A DNA stretch of 64,000 bases, taken from NCBI RefSeq assembly GCF_025602895.1, contig NW_026516358.1, positions 1 through 64,000 on the forward strand, in the 5' to 3' direction. Within the stretch, counting starts at the first letter, position 1, and every line of letters starts with the position of its first letter. Both the position numbers and the translations under genes were made by a program. Under the pieces are notes generated by a model, which was given only the letters and a program-made list of their open reading frames with translations, searched no databases and was not told the DNA's origin. Positions 44,364 to 63,400 of the stretch are shown here, one piece after another. The DNA is from Polychytrium aggregatum (taxonomy: Eukaryota > Chytridiomycota > Chytridiomycetes > Polychytriales).

Positions 44364-46736
44364 ATGCCTCCGAAGCGCAAGGGTACCGGTGATGGCCAGC
44401 CTCGGCCACCCAGGCCCAAGAAAGCCAAGTCACAGTCGGAGCCTGTCTCTGGTTCGTATTCTGATCCCACGCATGCTTGTTTCTCTGTTGCTCCGTCGCT
44501 CACCACCACTGCTTCTGCAGATCCAATGGATGTCGATCCCACCGAGCCTGGTCCATCTACTTCCTCGAGTACCGGCAAGCGATGTCGCCAGTGCGATGGC
44601 ACCGATCACGAACGCTGCAACACCAGCAAGTGTCCCAAATACCGGCCCCTCAAGAGCTCTGTCGTCCCACTCGTGGATGGAAGGTCATCCGCCCCTCAGT
44701 TCAGCTGCTTCAAGCAGACGATGGATAGCTGTTGTCTCAATCCCGCTCTCCGCGACAAGATCCAGGCCACCGTCGAGGCCATGACCCAGATCCAGTTCGA
44801 GGCATCCAGGCTGCTCAACCTGCATATCCTCCGGTGCATCGAGCAGGATCTTCCCGTCCCCGTCATCTCCAAGTCCACCCCTGCTTTCATCCGCCAATGC
44901 TTCACGATTGTCCAGGCCGATGCCCTCTCCCCGACCGGGGACAACGAGAAATACAACGAGCATCTGGTCGCTTCCTTTCGCGACTACCAGACCACTCGGC
45001 ACGCAGACCTGCCTCCGGCCCCTCGTCTGCCTGATGGTGCTCACAGTCAGCTTCTCACACTGGCTGTCAACGCCTATGCCACCAACTGCACCACCCACCT
45101 CGACCTGGCCTACTGGCGACTCCTTCGCCGCTTCTGCGCTGCCGTCTTCCCTGCCAACAAGCACAAGCACGAAGCCATCGAGGCCTGTCTCGAGCTCTTC
45201 GAGAAACCAGGGCAGACTCCACCCAAGGCCGATCTCGAGTTCCTCTATCCAGACTTTGGCCACGTCCTGGACGAGTTTCGGTACAGCAGCGACCAGGACC
45301 GCTTCCGGGCCCTCCATCGCCTCTCACACCATGTGGGAATCCTCGCCCGGGACAAGATGGTCGACAATGTCCACAAGTGGATCGACTGTGACATGCCCGC
45401 CCTCCGAGTCACCGAGCTGCAGCGCCAGGCCAAGCTGGACGAGCTCACTACCCAAGGCATTCCCTCCGACGACAAGCGATTCACCACGGCCAAGTCTGAG
45501 CTCGGCACCACCAAGGCCAAGATCAACAAGCTGGCATCCAGGATCAACTGGGCACTCAAGCAGCTCACTCTTGACACTCCTCCGGCCGTGTGCACGATGG
45601 TCCCTCTGTGCACAGCCAAGGCCAAGTATGTCAAGATCGACACCGTCACTCTTTGGCAACTCCTGGGTCCAAAGAAGCGCCTTGGACTCACCAGGGACAA
45701 GCTCAAGGAAGAAGGTGATGACGGTGTCAACAACCAGGATCGTCTCTGGCGCAGTTGCTTCAAGCTGCGTAGTTCCCTCTTCCAAGAGCGGGACGTGAAC
45801 AAGAAACTGTTCAACTACGAGATCAGTACCGATGGAATTGGATGCACCATCGGTCTCGTCAAGTTTCTGCCTCGAACCGATCACACCGAGACCATCGAGC
45901 CTCCTCCGACTGCCGAGCAGCGTATCCAGACCCACATCGGCGACCCAGACCCCAACAGGACCACTTGGATTGGCATCGATCCTGGAGTCGGCTCCATCTT
46001 CACGGCGGTCATCCAAGCACCGAGCCACCAAGACGAGGTGGTCTCGTTCTCCAATGGTCACTATCAGCAAATGTGTGGCCATACGTCCAATACTGAGTGG
46101 CACAACACCATGAAGTATCGACTCAGCATCGAGACCTAGATGTCGACCACCCCCTCGCCCAAGGTGTCGTCCTCGGAGGCCTTCAAGATCCATCTCGCCC
46201 ATGTCCTGCGACCGGAGCTGCGAGTGCAGCTCGACTTCCACCTTGGCAAGAAGGCCCGTCACCATCGCTTCACGGGCCACAGGAGACGCCAAGTGGCCGT
46301 CGACAGGATGTGTAAGTCGGTCCTGAAGCACGCCCCGATACGGACCGATGTGGTGATCGCCTTTGGCAATGCGTCATGGCGTCAAGGCAAGGGCTATGCA
46401 TCCAGCCCTCGGAGGCAGCGGTTTGCTCGGTACTTTGAGCAATTCGAGCACCACCGACGCCGTCCCAATCACCATCATGGAAGCGTCAAGGTGGCCTCGA
46501 CGAACGAGTTCAACACCTCGCAAGTGTGCTCCAAGTGCCTGGAGCCAGTTCGGTTGGAAGGACTCGATGCGCCCAGTGTTGCGAATTCCCACTTTGTCAG
46601 GAGCTGCAAGAATCCCAGCTGCCGGACAGTGTGGAATCGCGACGTCAATGCGGCGCGCAACATGATCACAGTATGCAGGTCGATTGTGGAGACCGGAGAG
46701 CGACCGGTGGTCTTCACTCGGAGGCTGCCAAAGTGA
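44364..46736 (+). CDS. Fanzor RNA-guided nuclease, split by one in-frame TAG
   Basis: Eukaryotic TnpB homolog. The frame is open from 44364 except for TAG at 46137-46139; ATG follows at once in the same frame, so it would be 790 codons counting the stop. Features: basic N terminus (residues 2-22, NLS-like), a zinc-knuckle-like C74-x2-C77-x4-H82-x2-C85-x4-C90, a long helical domain, RuvC-I Asp539 in WIGIDPGVGSIFTA, SFSNGHYQQMCG, then after the stop PSPKVSSSEAF, RRRQVAVDRMCK, VVIAFGNASW, the EFNTSQVCSKC...SCKNPSC zinc finger and RuvC-III Asp760 in WNRDVNAARNM. The usual RuvC-II Glu position holds no Glu in FGNASW; Glu715 in TNEFNTS may serve instead, as reported for Fanzors. It is probably inactivated by a nonsense mutation, or it needs readthrough. 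Confidence 0.92.
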
Positions 46737-46820
46737 TCTGTTTTATTTCTTGTGGCTTTGCTTGACGCAAGCACAGCACATACTACTGTTCATGGAAACG
46801 GCTATATTGTCCCGTTTTTT
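46737..46820 (+). ncRNA. Candidate guide-RNA (omega/fRNA) scaffold 3' of Fanzor
   Basis: TnpB and Fanzor guide RNAs normally come from the 3' end of the nuclease gene through to the element's right end. Here that interval is 84 bases and includes a hairpin at 46759-46773: tgcttg, loop acg, caagca, a perfect 6-bp stem. The right terminal repeat follows. The guide would then be read from flanking host DNA past 46820. This rests on position and the hairpin only. Confidence 0.45.
46808..46820 (-). repeat. Right terminal inverted repeat
   Basis: Exact reverse complement of 43108-43120. The surrounding bases (atgga-ac, tata, gtcccgttt, ctgaa) are also kept at the end of the relic near 58.54 kb, which supports this as the true right end. 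Confidence 0.75.
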
Positions 46821-47017
46821 TCTGAATAAAGTGTAAGCTGCAGTTTGATACGCATTAGGCAAATTCTTGGGGATTGTTTGCAAGTGGCTCGGGGGCGACC
46901 ATCGGCTCATGTGGTGATGTCGCTTTTGTCCCATATCCCAAGGCCTCTCGGGTGCTCAGAGCACCTCCGAAGCGCCGAAATGAGACAGTGGACGCCGGGA
47001 ATCGGTAGCGTGCAGTA

Positions 47018-48182
47018 CTAATTGTGGCCCCGTGACATGAGAACTCTGTCCGATAACCCGGCAAGATTATTCATAAGTTGGTGGAGCTGGCTGTAGTGGC
47101 CCATGATCTCTCGGGTAGACTCTCGAATTCGAGGATCCTGCGAAATAGAACGGTGGTCCAGTGAGCCGCTCGGAGGTGGATACAGCGCCCTGATTCCGAG
47201 AGCTGGAGCCATACACACGGTTCGGGCTGGTGCCGATGCGGCAAAATGGAAAGCTTGTCGATAAAGCTGCGATGCCCCCACATACCATCTTGGCATACTC
47301 TGTCATTTCCATCAAGCCGACCCACTCCGCGACGCCTATCCGATCCTTGCTCGTTTCAGTCAGATGTAAGAGTGAATACAACAGTTCGACAGCCGGTCTA
47401 TCGATTTCATGCGAGAGCCCAGCGATTCCACGGGATTAGCAAATGCATAAAAGATCAATCCCTGTCTCTGACTGCGATCAGAGGCTGCTGGTTCCCGGAA
47501 ACATCAGTGTCTACCTTTGTGCCTCACGTTGGACGTAGAGGAAGCTCTTTGGGCTCGGCTGCTTGAGATTGAGCAGAATTGGCTGCAGATGAGAAAGTGT
47601 TGCGTCGATGTTGCTCTTGAGCTCGTGGAGATATTGAAGTTTTGATTCTAGGAGGAATTCGCTGCTGCGTCAGACAACGGAACCCCAACATGCCCCCGAG
47701 GCTCCAGCGCTATTGGACAGGGCCGATCTCATCGAGCCGACCAAGGTGAGCTGGCCCACTAGAGCAGATCCGAATACCTATCACCCTGTAGGCACCGGTC
47801 TCGGTCGCGAGGCCACGATTGATGCTATGAGCTCAGTACCCAGATCTTCGGAATAGGCCAGGTCATGAATAGCTTCGTGGCGCCTCACATGCGCCAGGCT
47901 TTGGTTGAGCTGTGAAACCCCCCTCCCGAAAATATAGATGCAGAGCGAGCCGTGCAACATGAGCGCAAGGGCCGCAGATGCAATGGACTTTTCATCGACA
48001 AGCCTCGTTGGTGTGCGGCAACAACAACGTACCTCTCCGATCGAGTGCTGGAGCTCAAACAGCTGCGTCAGAGTTTCTGCCCATCCGCTCGCGGACCCTT
48101 GGGCTGTGCCGTCTGGATGCAAAGTGTCGGCGGCGAGTCCCAGGCGCTCTGCTTCTTCCAGAACATTGGCGTATGAATTCAT
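47018..48182 (-). CDS. Small multi-exon protein, possibly augmin HAUS2-like
   Basis: The minus-strand model starts MNSYANVLEEAERLGL (ATG at 48182), splices in phase after ..QHSIGE to LNQSLAHVRRHEAIHDLAYS (about 47.87 kb), then to a helical block LLESKLQYLHELKSNIDATL and LLNLKQPSPKSFLYVQREAQ (47.6 kb), VELLYSLLHLTETSKDRIGV (47.35 kb), and a last exon with YSQLHQLMNNLAGLSDRVL ending at 47018. It would be an all-helical protein of about 230 residues. The order and a central 'H..aL..L..P' helix loosely recall augmin subunit 2 (microtubule branching), which would suit the XMAP215 neighbour, but no diagnostic motif was found. Junctions after exon 2 are not settled. Confidence 0.5.
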
Positions 48183-48415
48183 GGTGATGGACCAGAACAG
48201 GCGACAGCAATCGAGGGCGAATGGCTGTCGAAGTGAACAACAAGCAAGGGCTGGCGCAAGTCTGGGTTGGTGGCGCCCGATTTGGTATTATTGACTCCCT
48301 GGGTGTCGCCTGCTCTCGCTCGTCCTCGTTCGCTGTCGCCGGCCCTCGCTGGTGGTCTTGTCGCATCGTCTGGCTTGCCCGCCAGCGTCCAACACCTGCA
48401 CCTGCATCTGAACTC
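48183..48415. promoter_or_regulatory. Divergent promoter, small gene / XMAP215
   Basis: About 230 bases separate the two divergent start codons. It is pyrimidine-rich towards the XMAP215 start, with a short repeat 'ctcgctcgtcctcgttcgctg'-like stretch. No TATA box. Confidence 0.4.
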
Positions 48416-58149
<9,734 letters not shown>

Positions 58150-58214
58150 TGCTAGAATCGATGGTGCAGTGTGAACTGAGCGCTCTCTCTGGGCTGGTCA
58201 TGACTATATTTTTT

Positions 58215-58541
58215 TTCTGGACCCTGAATACACCGCCGCCATGACCAAACAGCGTGTCCAAGGAACTGGGGCGGAACAGCTCGGTTGACCCGGCTATCTT
58301 GATATCGAGCAGCCACAGAAACTGTCTGGATGGTCGAATGCACGCACCACACCTCCCGCATCGCAACATCAATGCCAATCGAGCATAGTCGCAAGATATT
58401 GACCTAGTATATCCAGGATGATGCCTCCCAAACCAACCAAATCCACTGGGCTGCCCACGAAGACAAGAGTGCAATCGCCCGGCCTATCCTCCAGGGCCAG
58501 CAGAACACTGCAATGGACACTCGGGATACACCGTCCCGTTT
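58215..58541 (+). pseudogene. Fanzor element relic 2 (3' end plus right terminus)
   Basis: Begins at ttctggaccctgaata, matching relic 1 (ttctgggtcctgaatg at 32445). In one frame it reads ..SSSHRNCLDGR.. then HRNINANRA-stop (58359-58388), aligning with the zinc-finger and RuvC-III end of the full Fanzor (SCKNPSC, NRDVNAARN). It ends cgggatacaccgtcccgtttcgctctgaa-like, matching the right terminus at 46.8 kb. It carries a TAG at 58386 and other breaks and lies 66 bases after the XMAP215 stop. Confidence 0.72.
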
Positions 58542-59017
58542 CGCTCTGAAAAAGCCGCAGCAACCCTGCGGTTTGCTGTGCCTGAATGCGCTCGTGGTTG
58601 TTGAGTTCGCAAGAGCATCACCACTTTGTCAGTCCTCTGCCGGCCGAGCCGAGCAAAGTGATCCAAGAGTTCCGCCAAGCTCAGGGCACAAAGGGAGACT
58701 TGGCATTGCTTCTGGGCCAAAGATTTTCAGTCGAACGAGACACATTCCCAGTAAACCGTGATCGTCTGCCACTAGATACGTCGGCGGGATGTCGGCCGGT
58801 TTCCGGGTCTGCTCAGCGCCGGGGCCTCATTGCTGTGCTCGGCAAGGCGGGTGTGGATTTGCCGGATCATGGCGACGATTGATTCAGAGCTATGCAGCTG
58901 CATTGATGACGGTTGGCTTTCGGTCATTCTCCTTGCGTTGAGATGAATTCCTGAAGTAGTTGAATTCGATTAAGCGAAGGAAGCAAAATCAGCCCTCGCC
59001 GCTATCCGTGCTGCTCA
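58542..59017. other. Intergenic region, no gene seen
   Basis: About 475 bases between the relic and the RBM48 3' end. No conserved frame was recognised on either strand. It may include more decayed transposon sequence, but nothing could be aligned to the intact element. Confidence 0.45.
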
Positions 59018-60036
59018 TCAAAGCGGCTCCCTACCAAGTCGAACATGCGTGTGCTGGCGGTCTCTCAGTTTTTCGATGACATCCAACTTGGACTCGAACT
59101 GTGGAGCGTACCGAACGGCGAGTACGCTGTGAAAGAATACCGAGTCATCCGCCTTCCGCTTGGCGACTCTGACATTCGCGGGGAAAGTTAGATACCGATG
59201 AGAGCCCATCAACCAGACACAACCGCCAGTGGCCAGGCAGATCATCAATCGGCATGGAGACGATCACCGCCTTAGTCGCCGAAGCTATCGACTTACCTGG
59301 CCTCTGGGAGAGACCGGAACTTGAGCCAATAGACATCGGTGAGCCGATCATGATCATGATCGTCAATAAACCCATACCTATCTCACAGCGGCGCATATTG
59401 CCCAGTCGACGAGTGGAGAAGACATGTGGGTCAATATCCATTCTCCGAGCTTTGATCAGGAAACGAGGATCCCAGTCGCCGATCCTCCTACTGATTCTGT
59501 CATCGATTCAACCATCGATTCAACCATCGACTCAACCGCGGACTCAACCATCGACACATCTGTCGATTCATCTTCCGATTCCCCACTTACGACCGGTGCA
59601 TCAAGGCCGGACGAGTGCGATCCAGGATGATGTTTCTGCGGGTCGCTACTTACTCCTCGATTTTGCCATGGACAGAAAACAGATCCAAGAGCTCTTTGGT
59701 GACGCCCAAGGCCGGAACGTTTTCGACGATCAAGTATCTATCCGTGCCAGTGCATCGCTAAGTTCGAATAGCTGGATAATGCACCCTCGCCGACAACTGA
59801 CGGCTGATGCTCGGTGAAGATCGGCTCGCTCGCGCACTGACCTAGATTCGTCGTTGATGGTGTAGACTGCAGCCAGAGCGTTTGGGATGAGCAACCAACA
59901 ACAAGAATGGCCGCCAGGGCAACAGATCGCCCTGATTCGCTTTGGACTTGAGGTGCGGCATCAACACAGTCCGCTCACCTCGACGAGCACGCTCCTTTCC
60001 GAGCTTGCGCATTGGTGCAGCCTCGATACTGAGCAA
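59018..60036 (-). CDS. RBM48: RBM48-like RRM protein (minor-spliceosome factor)
   Basis: Single-RRM protein; in animals and plants RBM48 works with ARMC7 in splicing of U12-type introns. Minus-strand exons, phase-checked: first exon ending at 59979 (MRKLGKERARR, ATG at 60012 or 60036), a 25-nt microexon 59866-59842 (VYTINDES), then RYLIVENVPALGVTKELLDL and FSVHGKIEE, next YGFIDDHDHDRLTDVYWLKF and RSLPEAR, and the last exon VAKRKADDSVFFHSVLAVRY, APQFES to ..LGREPL-stop at 59018. RNP2 (YLIVENV), RNP1-like (LTDVYWLKF) and the family's V/IxYAPxFES ending are all present. It is only ~125 residues, so the long C-terminal tail of animal RBM48 is missing. Intron 3 holds a tandem repeat. Confidence 0.85.
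59500..59592. repeat. 12-bp tandem repeat (attcaaccatcg)
   Basis: About seven imperfect copies of a 12-base unit lie inside an RBM48 intron. On + one frame would read as a Ser/Thr/Asp-rich repeat (DSTIDSTIDST), which I take as a by-product of the repeat and not a gene. Confidence 0.85.
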
Positions 60037-60059
60037 TATTGTTTCGCCAGGGGGCTACG

Positions 60060-60392
60060 ATGAGCACCGAACCGACCGGGAGCGGTGAGGAGAAGAGCAG
60101 GAGGAAGGGCAAGGAGAGGGCTCTCGCAACCACCCTCATCCCGCGGACCGATCACATCTCGGCCCTTTTGCACCCCGGTCGAATCACCACCAGCGATATC
60201 GGGCTATCGGGTGGAGAGATTGTTTCGGTTGCTGCTTCGTTATACGCAGACACGGTCGCAAATAAGCCATGCAAGTCGACTGAGAGTGCACCTTACGATT
60301 TCGCCTGTGCACTCACCCTAATCACCCGCTATTACTTTTGGTTGACCCGCATAACCACTGCGCTGGACTCTGACTACATCGATTTCGCATAG
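60060..60392 (+). CDS. Small hypothetical protein
   Basis: A 110-residue frame starting MSTEPTGSGEEKSRRKGKER and ending ..SDYIDFA-TAG. Basic N terminus, then a mixed, not low-complexity stretch (ILGL-like core and FACALTLITRYYFWLTRITT, a possible hydrophobic helix). It lies divergent from RBM48 with only about 25-50 bases between starts, and 90 bases ahead of the PPP4R4-like start. Not recognised. It could be 5' UTR of the next gene. Confidence 0.35.
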   Translation: MSTEPTGSGEEKSRRKGKERALATTLIPRTDHISALLHPGRITTSDIGLSGGEIVSVAASLYADTVANKPCKSTESAPYDFACALTLITRYYFWLTRITTALDSDYIDFA

Positions 60393-60484
60393 CCAGCAAC
60401 TTGCTGTCCTTCCTCTCTCCTCATTCGCTGCTACTTTCGTCGCTTCCCTTCCCGCTTCCGTGCGGCTGCTGATAGCTACAGCCC

Positions 60485-63400
60485 ATGGGTCCCCCGCGCT
60501 CAGACGGGAAAGCATCCCGGTCCAGCCGCACCGAAGAAATCGACTGGGCTGGCGCGCTGGAGACCCCAGCAGAGTGCACCATCGAGGATGATATCAAAGG
60601 CACCGACGAGCTCAAGTACTCATTCAAGCTGTACAAGGTACATGCTGTCCGAACGAGCGGCCCGCAGCCGCCGTACTAACACTCAGCTGCAACCCTTACC
60701 ATAGACGGACGAAGAAATATCCAGATTTGCCATTCCGGAGGGTTTAACCGAGGTCGACCGAGCCGCCTGTCTCCTCAAGTAAGACCCTCCACCATCACCA
60801 CCGTCGGATCGTGAGGAGCCCGGTCAGTGCGCGAGCTAATCATCCATGTATCCCTCAGAGGCGGGCGACTTGTCCAGAAGCAAAGTGTCATTGATAATAT
60901 GATGGGACTGTTCAAGAACTCGCCAGCCCAGGCTTCGGCTGTAATCATACCTTTGATACTGGTGAGTTTCCAGGCAAAGCCGTAACAACACTCACAACAA
61001 CCAACATCAGCCTCGAGGGACCGGAATCGGGATGGTACTCTTCCCAGGTGACCAGCGAATATCGAGGGTGTGTTCTGACGGATCGTTTTCGTTGGATTAG
61101 GAGCTGGTCATCAGCGAGCCCAAGCTGTTTCGGCCCCAAATTGGAGCCAATTTGCTCGAGCTGCTGGAGAGCGGACTTTTGGACAAGGACTGTATCAAAC
61201 CCATATTCTTCGTTGCGCGCAAGTTTTTGGAATCGAAGGAGACCGGTAAGAAATCGCTGCTGGACGATTGCTGGTGGTTAGGTGTTAAGCGACACTCTTC
61301 TGCTCGAGGTTGATGGGTACGAACCAACAGACCCGAGTCAGCAGAGCTGCCTTATTGTGCAGCTACTAACTTTGCTTGAGCCGCATGCTCCTGCTTCACC
61401 GGCACCCATAGACACGGACATCTGGATGAGCGTGTCGACCGCTTGCATTCAATGCTTACCGGTCTCGATCATTGAGGAGACAGTACGTGGCATACAGAAA
61501 CGTTTCTCTGACGGCGTAAAGTGGGATTTGCCGAAACCAGAGCCCATCGCGCAACAGTCCAGCAACAACTGGGGCTTGTGCATTAATTCCGTTCCGTTCG
61601 CTTTTGACCAAGGTGTTGCCTGAGATAATCGCGGACGTGGGCTTGTCGCAGCCGGTCTTGAATCGTTTGTGGTGCGGCAAGTCTCTTGGGGTACTCTACA
61701 CTCGATTGGATCCAAAAAAGTATGCCTAGCCTCCGAAGCGCCGGTGCCGATCATATTCGGGCTGCACCAAGGTACATCGATGCAACAGGGAGCTTGAATT
61801 TGACCAGTGGTACCATTCTCAATCCACGGAAGGTACGAGAAGACCCTATTGACCAGAGCCTGCCTGCTCTGCCAAGATGTCAATGCGGAAGTTCGGACGA
61901 CAATGTGCAGCCAACTTGGGATCATCGCGCAGAGTAATTGGTAGGTTTAGCAGCAGCCCTTCCGAATGCATGTCCCGACATGCCTAAATTTGAAACGGGC
62001 ATGATTCGGTGTGTTCGTGGATGGGTTTCTGCCCACGTTCGTAATCTGCATAATCCGGTGCTACACGGGCATAAGCCATTATGATGGAGTCGCTACCAAC
62101 CCGTGAGGTACCACCGGATTCAGACACTGAGCCACGCAAACTCTGTCACTGATCAGCTCGGATGCAACAAAGAAGAAGATTTTGACAGAGTACTCTGAGC
62201 TCCTCTTCGATGAAGAGGAATCGGTTAAAGAAGCTGCCCTGACGAGCGTCCTGGATTTGTGGGAATGGGTTGACAAAGGTACGTGGTCGTAGTGCAGCCA
62301 GTCGACGACGAAAGGCTTCTGAACATACGTCCCTCTCTCCTGTAGATTTTCGTGACACTACCTTGATTCCGTTTTGGAAATCTCTATGCCAAGAGCGGCC
62401 TCCCAAAATGATGAGAGTGGTTGCTGAGAAAATTGGCCGATTTATATGGATTGCACGGGGTGAGTACTTTCGACAAGTTGAGTTTGCACTTCGCTGTGGA
62501 TATGCACACTGGTTACTGAGCCCACGACTCAATGCTTGGGGTAGATGATCTATCCGACAACGACATGGCTCTGTGCTTGAGCTTTTATCAGTCTTTGACG
62601 CTGGCCTCAGACGAAGAGCTGCGAGTATGGTGCGCCTTCAACTATCCTGTAAGTATGCCCACCAACTCCCGCTTTGCCTCAAACCCGAAAACTTGCCGTA
62701 CGACACTCCAACCTTCTGTTCGTACACAGGCAGTGTTCATGTCTCTCGGCGATGTCGCTGTGGATAACATCAAGATGGAAAGAGTTTTGGAAACACTTTC
62801 GGGGGATATCAGCATCCAAGTGCGACGACGAGTTGCCTGTGGTTTGCATGAGGTACACCTGTAATGTTCGCGCTTCCGCGTGCGTTTCCCCCAGTGGCTG
62901 CCCCGAGTCGTGAATCGCACAGATAAGCTGGACGCATTCGTCTGCAACTTATGAGCAAAAACAATGCTGAACCTATTCCGCTAGGTGGCATTGATGGTAG
63001 GAAGAGATTCCCATTCCAAACTCCGAGTCATTTTCACAAGATTCTTAATGGATTCAAACCTGGACGTTCTCATGGCCATTGTCAAAAATCTCGACAAAAT
63101 TCTGATGTCCTTCACTTACGACGAGTCCTTTACAAGGGTGGGCATCAAGACATTGAATGAGCTGCTGCCTGGATTACTGAATGCGCTGCTGCTGCTATTC
63201 ACAAAGTGAATTTCACGAGGCCTTTGCCTTCGTGGCGCTGTGCTTATGTATGTACTATCTTTCAGGGAAATCAAGCGGAAGAGCTCCTGCTGCTGATTCT
63301 TCGACGAGAACAAGAAGTTGCTTGCAGCCCGGAATTCGGATGGAGAGCACACCGGGCCCTGCTCGAAAGCTTTTCCAACTTTGCCAATTTCTTTGATTCA

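Larger units (their letters stand above)
43108..46820 (+). mobile_element. Fanzor-carrying IS630/Tc1-mariner-type DNA transposon
   Basis: About 3.7 kb bounded by a perfect 13-bp inverted repeat: aaaaaacgggaca at 43108-43120 and tgtcccgtttttt at 46808-46820. The match can be extended to about 19 positions with three mismatches. It carries a DD34E transposase followed by a Fanzor gene on the same strand. The target-site duplication could not be assigned: a TA would be expected for this superfamily and lies beside the left end (43107-43108) but not directly beside the right one. Fanzor proteins are known passengers of several eukaryotic transposon superfamilies including Mariner/Tc1, so the pairing is coherent. 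Confidence 0.82.

Noticed and set aside
46026-46139. An intron removing the TAG in the Fanzor (TAG as acceptor)
   Set aside because: The sequence before the stop (SFSNGHYQQMCG and on) is conserved Fanzor coding, and no good GT donor lies in the right phase.
46137-46139. TAG read as a sense codon through a changed genetic code
   Set aside because: TAG ends ESF1, nicotinamidase and the FAM13-like gene in this window at the expected places.
59424-59630. Ser/Thr/Asp repeat protein on +
   Set aside because: It is the sense reading of a 12-bp tandem repeat lying in an intron of RBM48 on the other strand.
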